A stretch of 24,421 nt of DNA from Clostridium sp. UBA2485 (GTDB lineage Bacteria; Bacillota; Clostridia; Clostridiales; Clostridiaceae). Under the pieces are notes generated by a model that worked only from the letters and a program-made list of their open reading frames with translations, did no database searches and was not told where the DNA came from. The position numbers were made by a program, and so were the translations under genes. The DNA lies in contig NZ_DDOV01000046.1 in assembly GCF_002341865.1 (NCBI RefSeq), forward strand, positions 29,285 to 53,705. The letters run 5' to 3'. Shown one piece after another: positions 7,239 to 15,075 of this stretch. Position 1 is the first letter of the stretch, and each line of letters begins with the position of its first letter.

Positions 7239-7377
7239 ATATACAATCTCCTATTACATAAATAGTGATAAAATTCAAAGAATACATATAATCTGTATTT
7301 CTATAATTTATTATTTTTAACTTTTCATTTATAAAATACGAAGTTTGCAATTCTTTACTAAAGATTAATTTAGTATA

Positions 7378-8238
7378 CTAAAGCATACATTTATAACATC
7401 TATATTTATCTTTAAGCTCAAAACCTGCGGCTAAAGCCAATTTTAATTCATCAGTACAATCTTCATCAATAAAATATACAATTTCCTTTAATGTACCAAA
7501 TTCATTATATAACTGCATCAACATCTCATTGATTAAGATACTTTCAATACCACTATTTTTATATTCTTCATCAATAAACAATCCAACGACTTCTTTTTCT
7601 TTTGGGTCTAGCAATCCGTTAACAAAAATGCTTCCGTGAATCCCTCCATCTTGTCTAAAAACAAATACTCGAAAACGCTCTATATTCTTTTTCAAATTTT
7701 TGCTATTATAATACATTTCTAAAGGAATAGCATATTTATCATGAAATATAGCATATTCTTCAAAATTATCTTCAGTAATTTTTTCTATGCAATTATGTCT
7801 TTGGGTAGAATGTATTTCTAAATTATATAATCTTGTGTCAAAACTAGCATCGATACATTCTATATTCTTTTTCTTAAAATATTGGTTTGCATTTTCATTA
7901 GAAACTGGTACACCTATAAATAATTCATGTCCTGGTAATTGCTTACTTATATAATCAATTAATTCTTCTGCGATTTGTTCATAATTTTCTCTTATTAAAA
8001 ACATTTCTGTTTGTGCATATTTTTCATCATGTTCCCAAAAATAAACACAAACTCCTAATAATACATCTTCCCTATAACAAGCTACTATATTTCTATTATC
8101 TGAGCGGATAGCTCTTTTAATATTTTCTTTAATATCATTCATTGATTTTCTTCTTGGATAACTAGCATGCAAATTATTTTGACTTAATTCACATGCAAAA
8201 TCAATTACTTCCTCAAATTTATAAATTGTTTTTATCAT
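7378..8238 (-). CDS. Tandem-type GNAT acetyltransferase, 286 aa
   Basis: The length and layout suggest two GNAT-like halves. The N-terminal half (about 1-140) has weak motifs (LGVCVYFWEHDE, then 'EMFLIRENYEQIAEELIDYI'). The C-terminal half (about 150-286) has VVGLFIDEEYKNSGIESILI (about 217-236), a pyrophosphate loop in which the usual RGxG is NSGI, and a following helix ending in ALAAGFELKDKYRCY. The start is ATG 8238 behind GAGGT. As in other tandem GNATs, one half may be structural. The loop variation may reduce catalysis. The acceptor is unknown. Confidence 0.75.
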   Translation of the reverse strand: MIKTIYKFEEVIDFACELSQNNLHASYPRRKSMNDIKENIKRAIRSDNRNIVACYREDVLLGVCVYFWEHDEKYAQTEMFLIRENYEQIAEELIDYISKQLPGHELFIGVPVSNENANQYFKKKNIECIDASFDTRLYNLEIHSTQRHNCIEKITEDNFEEYAIFHDKYAIPLEMYYNSKNLKKNIERFRVFVFRQDGGIHGSIFVNGLLDPKEKEVVGLFIDEEYKNSGIESILINEMLMQLYNEFGTLKEIVYFIDEDCTDELKLALAAGFELKDKYRCYKCML

Positions 8239-8341
8239 TGTTCATACCTCATTTATCACTAATATTTTAAATTTCTGTTTAGTCTAATTTATTTAGCACG
8301 TGATTTTGAAAATTTACTCTTGATAATTTTACGATTATGAA

Positions 8342-8615
8342 CTAAATTCCCTCATATAATTTATCCCTTAGAATTTCCAATTGTTCTTTGAGTTTCTTGT
8401 TTTCTTCTTTAAGTTGTTTAATCTTTTTATCTTTAGCCATTATAATAATATCTTTAGATTTAGCTGTCTTAATTCCTCAGTTCTTTTTTAACTTATTATA
8501 GAGAAAGTTTTTTGATACCTCGCTAGCTGTCGCTATACTATTAAAATCAATCTTCTCACCATTAAGGGAAAGTTCCCTAATAGCTTTATCTACTTTTTCG
8601 GTTATTTACTGCTTA
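8342..8615 (-). pseudogene. Remnant of a TnpC-like (DUF6262) transposition accessory gene
   Basis: On the minus strand this reads TEKVDKAIRELSLNGEKIDF, NSIATASEVSKNFLYNK, then a stop (TGA), then SKDIIIMAKDKKIKQLKEEN and a short coiled-coil end. It is colinear with the intact DUF6262 protein at 10654-11058 but lacks its first ~19 residues and about 25 residues in the middle, and it has an in-frame TGA. It is dead but clearly homologous. It abuts the MazG-like remnant upstream. No integrase remnant is recognisable next to it. Confidence 0.8.
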
Positions 8616-8653
8616 CTATTAAACTCGTCTTATAAACCCTCTTCCCATATTCT

Positions 8654-8785
8654 TCAGATGCTTTTTTCAAAAAATTCTGACAGTTCCTCTGATGTAATTC
8701 CATAAAAAATCAATGTATCATTATATAACATCATTAAATCAACTAGCTCTTCAATGAATACAGCTCTAACTATGACATTGTTCAT
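8654..8785 (-). pseudogene. Short MazG-like pyrophosphohydrolase remnant
   Basis: A 43-codon stretch reads FIEELVDLMMLYNDTLIFYG, then ITSEELSEFFEKSI, resembling the EExxD-type helix and following block of all-alpha NTP pyrophosphatases (MazG/dUTPase-like). It ends early at TGA. A one-base shift in the six-A run at about 8660 would continue into EKASEEYGKR. No catalytic first half is found, so it is a fragment. Family assignment is tentative. Confidence 0.35.
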
Positions 8786-8888
8786 AATATCATTTTCTTA
8801 ACGTTTTTTAATGATTGATATAACTTCTCCCATTTCTTCTATCATTCACAAATGTAAATGAATAAGTAATAATTTAGAGCCAATATCT

Positions 8889-9668
8889 CTACAGTTTTTG
8901 CGCAAGATATAAGTCTACTGTATCATTAATAATTAATTCATTTCCAAATTGTTCAATTGCTGTTCTAATATCATCAAAAAGCTGAGATTTTATTGATTTT
9001 TCTAAAGCCAAATGGTCTGAATAAGTATTCAGTAGTTCTATATATTCAACTCCAGTCATTTTCCTGATATTATGGTATAGTTTAAACTCAATATTAGTAA
9101 ACCCATTTTGCTCTATTTTGTTTATTATGCTTGAATAGATCTTTGATTTATCTTCATTATTGGTTACTTTATAACTCCACTGTGGTAAAAGCTCATTATA
9201 AATAGACTGGATTTTTTGATGTAGTGGATTACCCTTATTATTTGTAGATGGTCTATTCCAAAATAAAGCAATCGTACCACCATTCTTTATTATTCTGTAT
9301 GCCTTTTTATATCCAAATTCATCTGGTATCCAGTGGAAAGCAGTAGCAGAATATAACATATCAAACTTATTATCCTCACAATCATAATCTTCAAAAGCGG
9401 ATTGAATAACATTTAAGTTTTTATAAGACTTGAACTTTTCTCTTGTATATGAAGAAAGATTTTCACCTAATTCAACCGCTGTTACTTTATATTTTGTTTT
9501 TAAAAATGGCTCTGTAGCTTGGCCTGTTCCGCAACCTACCTCTATAAGCGACTTGTCCATACCAATTTCTGCATATTTTACTATATCTTTAAATAGTTCA
9601 GTTCTATAATTGGGACGCCTCTTTTCATAATTTAAAACTGCATCATCAAATAAATATTTTATATCCAA
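8889..9668 (-). CDS. Class I SAM-dependent methyltransferase
   Basis: The 259-residue protein has a complete Rossmann methyltransferase core. Motif I is LIEVGCGTGQAT (41-52), the post-I acidic residue is in TAVELGENL (about 63-71), and motif III/IV is FDMLYSATAFHWIPDE (about 102-117), followed by 'IIKNGGTIALFW'. The opening 'FDDAVLNYEKRRPNY' is typical of Methyltransf_11/25-type enzymes. The start is TTG 9668 with AAAGGAG 8 bases upstream; the ATG in the SD region is out of frame. The C-terminal third is helical with no recognised domain. The substrate is unknown; small molecule or natural product is likelier than RNA. Two inverted repeats lie in its upstream region. Confidence 0.88.
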   Translation of the reverse strand: MDIKYLFDDAVLNYEKRRPNYRTELFKDIVKYAEIGMDKSLIEVGCGTGQATEPFLKTKYKVTAVELGENLSSYTREKFKSYKNLNVIQSAFEDYDCEDNKFDMLYSATAFHWIPDEFGYKKAYRIIKNGGTIALFWNRPSTNNKGNPLHQKIQSIYNELLPQWSYKVTNNEDKSKIYSSIINKIEQNGFTNIEFKLYHNIRKMTGVEYIELLNTYSDHLALEKSIKSQLFDDIRTAIEQFGNELIINDTVDLYLAQKL

Positions 9669-9692
9669 GTTATCATCTCCTTTCCATATCTA

Positions 9693-9758
9693 GTGTAGTA
9701 CACCCTACACCGACTTATTTTACTATCTTTATACATAGACTACATATAATTAATGTAG
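9693..9758. promoter_or_regulatory. Two inverted repeats upstream of the methyltransferase gene
   Basis: GTGTAG-N6-CTACAC (9693-9710) and CTACAT-N7-ATGTAG (9740-9758) share the half-site TGTAG. They lie 25-90 bases before the TTG start, where a promoter is expected (candidate -10 boxes TATAAA and TAAAAT between them). The pattern suits a dimeric repressor or activator site. No regulator gene is adjacent. Confidence 0.4.
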
Positions 9759-9815
9759 CCTATAATTTAATTGTTAAATTCTTTTAAGTTATACATATTT
9801 CTCTGTTATTATGTC

Positions 9816-10577
9816 TTATTTTATATTCGCTTCATAATGCTCTTCATTAAGTCTCACTACTTCAAGTTCTTTTTTATTCTCATTCAATTTCAATGCTAAA
9901 CTTTGAATTCCAAAGAATTCTGTGAAAGTATGACTCCCAATGATAAGATTTATCCCTTTAAACTTAGCATATTGAATCGTATACAAATTACATTCACCTG
10001 TAATGTATACATCACACTTATTTTCAACTGCTTCCTTAAGGCAAGTTGTTGTCCCTCCATTGCCACACACTAAGCCCACTCGCTTCACCTTTTTGTCATT
10101 AAACCGCCAAAATTTAACTGGTTCTTCAAGCAGATTTTCAATATTTCTTACTAATTCATTAAATTCAATTTCTTCATCATATTCTGCGACTCTACCAAAA
10201 TATAACCCTTCCCATTCGTGGGTTCTTTTAACATTTTCTAAATTCAATTTTTTTAATAAACTATCATTTGTTCCAAAGTTACAGTCATCAAGCGGCAAGT
10301 GATTATAGTAGTGGCTTATACCATACTCTTCTAGTTTTTCTATGCATGCCTCTTTTAATCCATATATTTCATCCCATGCATCGTGGTGTGTCACCATCAT
10401 ATCAACTCCATGAATTCTTGCTTCCTCTATAGTTTCAAGCGTCAGGTTAACACAGTATCCTAATTTTTTAACTTTTTTATCTGCATGGTATGTAATCCCA
10501 GATTCACTAGAATAGATTTCCTTACTTGTTACATTAAAAAGATCATTAATTCTTTCAACAATATGTGAAACATCCAT
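9816..10577 (-). CDS. Nif3-like dinuclear metal protein (paralogue 1)
   Basis: The 253-residue protein has the NIF3/YqfO-like metal site: His64-His65 in MVTHHDAWDE, the HLPLDD motif (His92, Asp96-97) and GSHTFTEFFG (His215, Glu219) near the C-terminus. Family members form toroid hexamers and bind two metal ions; a GTP cyclohydrolase I type 2 activity has been proposed for some, but cellular roles are unsettled. The start is ATG 10577 behind GAGGAGGTAAG. About half the residues match the protein at 12167-12922 in the C-terminal block. The two are separated by Tn554-type remnants, so they may be a duplication or two imports. Confidence 0.88.
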   Translation of the reverse strand: MDVSHIVERINDLFNVTSKEIYSSESGITYHADKKVKKLGYCVNLTLETIEEARIHGVDMMVTHHDAWDEIYGLKEACIEKLEEYGISHYYNHLPLDDCNFGTNDSLLKKLNLENVKRTHEWEGLYFGRVAEYDEEIEFNELVRNIENLLEEPVKFWRFNDKKVKRVGLVCGNGGTTTCLKEAVENKCDVYITGECNLYTIQYAKFKGINLIIGSHTFTEFFGIQSLALKLNENKKELEVVRLNEEHYEANIK

Positions 10578-10641
10578 ATACTTACCTCCTCATTTTCATC
10601 ATGTTTTGCCTTCAATTCTCATTATTACCTTGGTTGTAATC

Positions 10642-10676
10642 AATTTCTTTGTATTACATCATAATACAAAGAAATT
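10642..10676. repeat. 15-bp perfect inverted repeat at the end of the DUF6262 gene
   Basis: AATTTCTTTGTATTA (10642-10656) is repeated in reverse complement at 10662-10676, with a 5-base loop. It is unusually perfect, has no U-tract on either side, and overlaps the last codons and stop of the DUF6262 gene. It could be a weak bidirectional terminator or the end of the old mobile element. Confidence 0.6.
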
Positions 10677-11058
10677 TTGTGTACTTACATTTTTCATACA
10701 GCTTACCTCTTAGTATCTCTAACTGCTCCCCTAGCTTCTTATTTTCTTCTTCAAGTTCCTTAATCTTTTTATCTTTCGCCATTATGATAATATCCTTAGA
10801 CTTAGAATTCTTATCATATTTAAGCCTTTGATTGATTTCTCTACTAACCTGTTGTTGTCTTAAATCCTCTATTCTTTTCTTAACATCTTCATTGTTATAA
10901 AGAAATGTCTTTGATACTCCACTTGCTGTCGCCACACTATTAAAATTAATCTTTTCACCATTAAGAGAAAGTTTTCTAATGGCTTTATCAACCTTTTCTA
11001 AAGTTGTCTTTGTTTTTTCTTGTGCATATTTCTTTAATCCTTTGGTGTTATCAGCCAT
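10654..11058 (-). CDS. TnpC-like (DUF6262) transposition accessory protein
   Basis: The 134-residue protein matches the small third protein of Tn554-type tyrosine-recombinase transposons. It has a basic N-terminus, a short HTH-like block (VATASGVSKTFLYN, about residues 42-55), a charged middle and a coiled coil (IKELEEENKKLGEQLEILRG, about 99-118). The ATG overlaps the stop of the upstream integrase remnant (TAATG), as in the transposon's usual operon, with an AAGGAG RBS. The last ~10 residues are read from a 15-bp palindrome and may not be original. The frame is open, but with its recombinase broken the protein has no visible role here. Confidence 0.8.
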   Translation of the reverse strand: MADNTKGLKKYAQEKTKTTLEKVDKAIRKLSLNGEKINFNSVATASGVSKTFLYNNEDVKKRIEDLRQQQVSREINQRLKYDKNSKSKDIIIMAKDKKIKELEEENKKLGEQLEILRGKLYEKCKYTKFLCIMM

Positions 11059-11625
11059 TATACTAACTCCTTCCTTGATTTACCGTTCTTATGGACTATT
11101 TTTTGTTCCTTCACTCTTTCGAGTGTATCCTCTAATAGTTTTAAGTATGCTTTATTCTTTTCAGCCCATAGTTCTCTAACACATCTTTTACTAACTTCTA
11201 TTTGCTTTTTAACATGGTCAATTTCTTCTTCATATTCAGATATATTTTCGACTTATAAACAATGATTCATTTGTTGCTTACAAGGCGTTTTAGAAGGTTT
11301 AAAGCACACACCAAAAGATACTCTTACAGCATCTAAATTCTTTTTAACATATTCATACCTTATAAGATTTTCACCATCATCAGAGCTTAAATCTACTTGT
11401 TCAAGATTATTGGTTTCAGTATTAACTCTAAACAAGTCTAAATCCCCTGTATTCTTCCATTTCTCGTAAAGAGTATTTTCTGTTACTGTGGCATAATGAA
11501 CAGTCATTTGAAGACTCTGATGCCTTAATATTTGTTGTATAATACTAATACCTTGCTCTACGTCCTCTTTTGCCCTTGTATGTCTTAGAGGTTGATAGAT
11601 TTTTAATTCGTAATTTATTTGAATT
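11058..11625 (-). pseudogene. C-terminal remnant of a Tn554 TnpB-type tyrosine recombinase
   Basis: On the minus strand the catalytic half is readable: LRHTRA (Arg of the RHR triad), QQILRHQSLQMTVHYATVTE (His-x-x-x... and the nucleophilic Tyr in HYA), then CFKPSKTPCKQQMNHCL, a TAA stop (11253-11255) and a continuation ISEYEEEIDHVKKQIEVSK to the end at 11058. The usual Cys block after NHCL is missing. The N-terminal domain and first catalytic residues are gone upstream, where an inverted repeat (11637-11667) begins. The order TnpB-TnpC with a TAATG junction is that of Tn554. It cannot be active. Confidence 0.85.
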
Positions 11626-11630
11626 ATGAA

Positions 11631-11667
11631 ACAAAAATACCGCTTATTCTTTTGAATAATACGGTAT
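11631..11667 (-). terminator. Hairpin terminator after the small membrane gene
   Basis: ATACCGCTTATTC (11637-11649) pairs with GAATAATACGGTAT (11654-11667), giving a long stem followed on the minus strand by TTTTTGTTTC. It could terminate the 11770-12039 transcript. One arm recurs inverted at 12105-12119. Confidence 0.65.
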
Positions 11668-11769
11668 TATGAATAATTTATTTGATTTTACAGTTTAGTT
11701 GTTAAATATGAATAGTATGTCCTAATGTCTACATATGTCAGATGTTTTTATCTCCTTTGTATATTAACT

Positions 11770-12039
11770 TCAAAGGTTATTGGTCTGCTTTTTTCTCTTA
11801 TTCTTTTCATTAATAAAATAAACTACCAATAAAATCAATAAAGAAGTCCAATATATTATATTAATGATTATTTGTGCTGTTTTACCTACATTGCTATATA
11901 TGCCAAAAGATTTTCTGTAAAAAATTCCTGTAATAGCCATCAAAACTAGAAGTAAATTAGAACCCTTTTTATCTTTGCTAAACTTAATTATAAAATATAT
12001 TCCTATGATAATAAAAAATAAAATTGTACCATAATCCAT
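11770..12039 (-). CDS. Small membrane protein, unknown function
   Basis: The 89-residue protein has three probable membrane helices: about residues 5-19 (ILFFIIIGIYFII), 27-41 (SNLLLVLMAITGIFY) and 56-77 (IIINIIYWTSLLILLVVYFI), with a Lys/Arg-rich loop at 20-25 and a basic, Asn-rich C-terminus. No family is recognised. The start is ATG 12039 behind GGGAGG, 8 bases away, so it is a real gene. It sits alone between the Tn554 remnant and the second Nif3 gene, flanked by inverted copies of AATACCGTATTATTC. A putative promoter (TTGAAT-N18-TATATT) lies about 60-90 bases upstream. Confidence 0.7.
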   Translation of the reverse strand: MDYGTILFFIIIGIYFIIKFSKDKKGSNLLLVLMAITGIFYRKSFGIYSNVGKTAQIIINIIYWTSLLILLVVYFINEKNKRKKQTNNL

Positions 12040-12104
12040 AACAATATCCTCCCTTCTGGTCCGTCATATCTTACTATCATGAATTAATTATAATATATTT
12101 TGTA

Positions 12105-12119
12105 AATACCGTATTATTC
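12105..12119. repeat. Inverted copy of AATACCGTATTATTC flanking the small membrane gene
   Basis: AATACCGTATTATTC here is the exact reverse complement of 11654-11668. A third, near-exact copy (one mismatch) is at 11637-11650. The pair encloses the 11770-12039 gene. The arm pair at 11637-11668 separated by TTTT also has the shape of a tyrosine-recombinase core site. Confidence 0.5.
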
Positions 12120-12166
12120 AATTTTCAAAGAACACTTTTTATTAATTACTTCGTCATTTAATCATT

Positions 12167-12922
12167 TTATTCAATATGCTCTTCCTCTATCTTAACAACC
12201 TCAATATCTTTATAGAAATTCTTAATTAATTCACATAAACTCTCCACTCCAAAGATTTCAGTGAAGGTATGGCTTCCTACAATAAGATTTATATTTGCCT
12301 GTTTTGCATATTGAATTGTATATAATATCTTTTCACCAGTAAAATATGCATCACACCCTAAGTCTACAGCTTCCTTCATATTAATAGCTGAGAATCCTGC
12401 CCCTGTTACAACTCCTACTTTCTTAATTTTCTTATCATTATTCTTCCAAACACGAACTGACTCCTCTAACAAACTTTCTATGTTGTCTGTTAAAATCTCA
12501 AGACTTATAGGCTCATCTACCTCTCCAACTCTTCCATTGTAGAATCCTTCCTCCTGAGCAAATTTTTCTGTAACTCTAAAACTTAATTTCTCAAGCAATG
12601 AAGCACTTGTACCAAACTCAGCATCATCTAAGGGAGCATGTACATAAAAATGAGATATATTATTCTCTTTTAATATACTAAGAGCCTGTTTTTTCATTCC
12701 ATCTATCCATTCCCATGCATCATGATGAGTTATTAGTAAATCCACTTTATTAACAACCGCTTCTTTAGCTGAATCTGGAGTTAAATTAGTACAATATCCT
12801 ACTTTTTTGATACTGTCTCTTCCTATATTAGTGAAGCCATATTCTCCTTTTCCCTCTACTAGATTTAGTTTTTCCTCCGTAAATACATCTACAATAAATT
12901 TCTCAAAATCTTTTATTAGCAT
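12167..12922 (-). CDS. Nif3-like dinuclear metal protein (paralogue 2)
   Basis: The 251-residue protein shows the metal-binding set of the NIF3 family: LLITHHDAW (His66, His67), VHAPLDD (His95, Asp99, Asp100) and GSHTFTEIFG (His218, Glu222). Its last block (KIKKVGVVTG to ESLC) aligns closely with paralogue 1 at 9816-10577. The ATG at 12922 overlaps the last 7 bases of the SGNH gene (ATGCTAA) and has a GGAGGTG RBS inside it, so the two are translationally coupled. The order GNAT-SGNH-Nif3 looks like a three-gene operon. Function is probably metal-dependent but is not known for the family. Confidence 0.88.
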   Translation of the reverse strand: MLIKDFEKFIVDVFTEEKLNLVEGKGEYGFTNIGRDSIKKVGYCTNLTPDSAKEAVVNKVDLLITHHDAWEWIDGMKKQALSILKENNISHFYVHAPLDDAEFGTSASLLEKLSFRVTEKFAQEEGFYNGRVGEVDEPISLEILTDNIESLLEESVRVWKNNDKKIKKVGVVTGAGFSAINMKEAVDLGCDAYFTGEKILYTIQYAKQANINLIVGSHTFTEIFGVESLCELIKNFYKDIEVVKIEEEHIE

Positions 12923-13554
12923 ATTTTCACCTCCAGCTTTTGTATTGAATTTAAGTATCCTGCAATAAAGGCCCCTTGTAATCTCCTAACTTCATCTTTA
13001 AAATGTACATGGTCACAATAAATATCTCCACCTAAATTTTTAGTAAAGTTATATAAATCTATAATTTTCACATTATCTTCTTTCATAACTAACGTTGAAA
13101 CCTCATTATATTTTTCAACCTCACTACTATATCTTAGAACTCCAGCTTTTCTTCTATTATGAATTTCATCAATGATAGGTGTTAAAGATATCCATATAAC
13201 TTCATTTGATATCTCTTTGGAGATTTTAACAATCTCCTCCAAATTACTTTTATATTTGTCTATTTCAATCTGAACTCTATTAGATTCTCTGTCTCTTCTA
13301 AGATCATGCATTCCGCAGTTTATTGCTAGGGTATCATATCTCCTTCCTAAGTCACGCTCCTCTTGCAGATACTCTAAAACCATACTGCTATCTCCTGCAT
13401 TAGCTCCCACTGGTTTATCTAAATCCACAAGAGCATGCTCTACTCCTCTTTTTCTATCATAGCTAAATTTATCCTTTATCATTTCTCTAAGGTATGGTCC
13501 ATAATGTATTGATATACTATCTCCTATCACAAATAAACCCCTTATAGTTTCCAC
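12916..13554 (-). CDS. SGNH/GDSL hydrolase
   Basis: The 212-residue protein has the four SGNH blocks. Block I is VIGDSISI with the nucleophile Ser13. Block II is the Gly/Asn of GANAGDSS (about 50-57). Block III is INCGMHDL (78-85), where the usual GxND is GMHD after Asn79. Block V is CDHVHF with catalytic Asp181 and His184. There is no signal peptide, so it is probably a cytoplasmic esterase or deacetylase. It starts with GTG 13554 immediately after the TAA of the upstream GNAT gene (TAAGTG), a coupled start with a weak SD, and overlaps the downstream Nif3 gene by 7 bases. Possible substrates are acylated sugars or antibiotics. Confidence 0.85.
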   Translation of the reverse strand: METIRGLFVIGDSISIHYGPYLREMIKDKFSYDRKRGVEHALVDLDKPVGANAGDSSMVLEYLQEERDLGRRYDTLAINCGMHDLRRDRESNRVQIEIDKYKSNLEEIVKISKEISNEVIWISLTPIIDEIHNRRKAGVLRYSSEVEKYNEVSTLVMKEDNVKIIDLYNFTKNLGGDIYCDHVHFKDEVRRLQGAFIAGYLNSIQKLEVKIC

Positions 13555-14019
13555 TTATTCTTCCCATGCCTTTCTCATTTCATAAAACTCTTTATCCTCA
13601 CCATTTACATACCACATAAACTCTTCACTAACTGTAAATCCTAATTTTTCATAAACTTTTATAGCTCTTCGGTTAAATTTAGCAACCAGCAAAGATATCT
13701 CAGTAAACTTATACTTTTCTCTTCCAAATTCTAAAAGAGCTGTTACTACTTCTACCCCCATGCCTTTACCTGTTAATGAAGGTTTCATTTGAACTCCAAA
13801 TGAAACTCCCTCCTCATCAAATTCAAAACAGCAGTTTCCTATTAATTTATTGCTTTCGTTATATATAGCATAGGTATTCTCTTCTTTATGAAAATTTAAT
13901 GCCCATTCTTTTTTAAATTCTGTTTTGTCATTATCATAAAAGGAGTACTCTCCTTCAAACTTCCAAGTAGCAACCTCTCTTGAATCAGCTTCTGTAGGTT
14001 TTTTAAATTCTAGATTCAT
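13555..14019 (-). CDS. GNAT N-acetyltransferase, RimJ/RimL-like
   Basis: The 154-residue enzyme has a full RimJ/RimL-type GNAT fold. Motif A is MKPSLTGKGMGVEVVTALLE (78-97) with the TGKGMG loop, and motif B is NRRAIKVYEKLGFTVSEEF (about 120-138). The opening EFKKPTEADSREVATW is typical. The ATG at 14019 has a GGAGGAACC RBS. Its stop is directly followed by the GTG of the SGNH hydrolase gene, so this is the first gene of a GNAT-SGNH-Nif3 operon. The acceptor is not predictable. Confidence 0.85.
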   Translation of the reverse strand: MNLEFKKPTEADSREVATWKFEGEYSFYDNDKTEFKKEWALNFHKEENTYAIYNESNKLIGNCCFEFDEEGVSFGVQMKPSLTGKGMGVEVVTALLEFGREKYKFTEISLLVAKFNRRAIKVYEKLGFTVSEEFMWYVNGEDKEFYEMRKAWEE

Positions 14020-14090
14020 TTACGGTTCCTCCAATACATATTTAGCTCTTTTTACTGAGCCTTAAAAAACATCCCTAATCCACTAATTAT

Positions 14091-14987
14091 TTACCTTATA
14101 TCATAGTTATAACAAATTACTACTTCATCCTTATAAAAACCTTCCTTAAGATATAAGCTTAAAGCCTTATCATTTTCTCCATTCACAGTGAGCATTCCCC
14201 TATCTATATTAAGAGTTTTTCCATGGTATAAAGCTGCTCTTAGAAGGTTTCTCCCAAGAGCTTTTCCTTGATACTCAGGCTTTACTGCTAGAGAATGTAT
14301 GAATGCATATTCTATGTCCTCTTCAATCTCCTTTGACACCCCTACTATTCCAACAGGCTCATCAAGGTTATATAGAATTTTCATACCTCCTGGTAATAGC
14401 CCTCTATCATATTGCATTTCACTTATCATTTCAGGAGTTCTAGGTGTTTCACTGCCTTTAAGTTTTGCAAAGCCTGCATTCCTAACTTCACACCAATGCT
14501 CCTCATCTCTATTAAATTCAAAGGTCTTTAAATTAAATCCTTCTGGAAATATTGTTTCTCCTATAGGTTCTACATCCCTTTTAAGTAAAAAGGAATATCT
14601 TTCAATGCAAAAATTCAAACTATTAAGAATATTTATAATCTCTTTCTCTTCTTCTTTAACAAAAACAAATATCTTATTTATTTCTTCTGTATGTTTTAAT
14701 ATTTCTCTTAGCATTTCTCTATAATATTCTAAATTATTTGTTATGCTATGAAATATTCTAAACCTACCCTTTTTACATTTTTTATTATATTCATCAATAA
14801 TAAGAGAAGCCACTCCAATAATATTCTCATCCTTATCTATTAAAAGATAGGTTGGGTTTTCTTCACCAAGTTTAAACCTTCCTAAATCCTCATCATATAA
14901 AAAGCTATCGTCTACTTCTTTTCTATGGCTTTTGCAATAGCTTATGAAATCTCCCATTCTTTCTTGTGTTAAATTCTCAGTTTTCAT
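14091..14987 (-). CDS. Tandem GNAT acetyltransferase, 298 aa
   Basis: The protein has the two-domain layout of mycothiol-synthase-like GNATs. The N-terminal domain (about 1-135) has a degenerate core (IIGVASLIIDEYNKK). The C-terminal domain has HSLAVKPEYQGKALGRNLLR (about 230-249), with a QGKALG loop, and VNGENDKALSLYLKEGFYKD (about 268-287). The start is ATG 14987 behind AAAGGATGG. It stands 71 bases upstream of the 14019 start and could share its transcript. One domain probably catalyses and the other is structural. The acceptor is unknown. Confidence 0.83.
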   Translation of the reverse strand: MKTENLTQERMGDFISYCKSHRKEVDDSFLYDEDLGRFKLGEENPTYLLIDKDENIIGVASLIIDEYNKKCKKGRFRIFHSITNNLEYYREMLREILKHTEEINKIFVFVKEEEKEIINILNSLNFCIERYSFLLKRDVEPIGETIFPEGFNLKTFEFNRDEEHWCEVRNAGFAKLKGSETPRTPEMISEMQYDRGLLPGGMKILYNLDEPVGIVGVSKEIEEDIEYAFIHSLAVKPEYQGKALGRNLLRAALYHGKTLNIDRGMLTVNGENDKALSLYLKEGFYKDEVVICYNYDIR

Positions 14988-15075
14988 TTTATACCATCCT
15001 TTATTGATAATATGCCTTTTAATCTACTGCTTCTCTAATATATAATCTAAATAACCAGATATATACTCTTAATAA

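Noticed and set aside
10003..10302. 99-codon plus-strand ORF
   Set aside because: It is antisense to the first Nif3 gene, whose metal-site motifs and RBS are clear.
14299..14724. 141-codon plus-strand ORF
   Set aside because: It is antisense to a well-supported tandem GNAT gene and has no RBS or homology.
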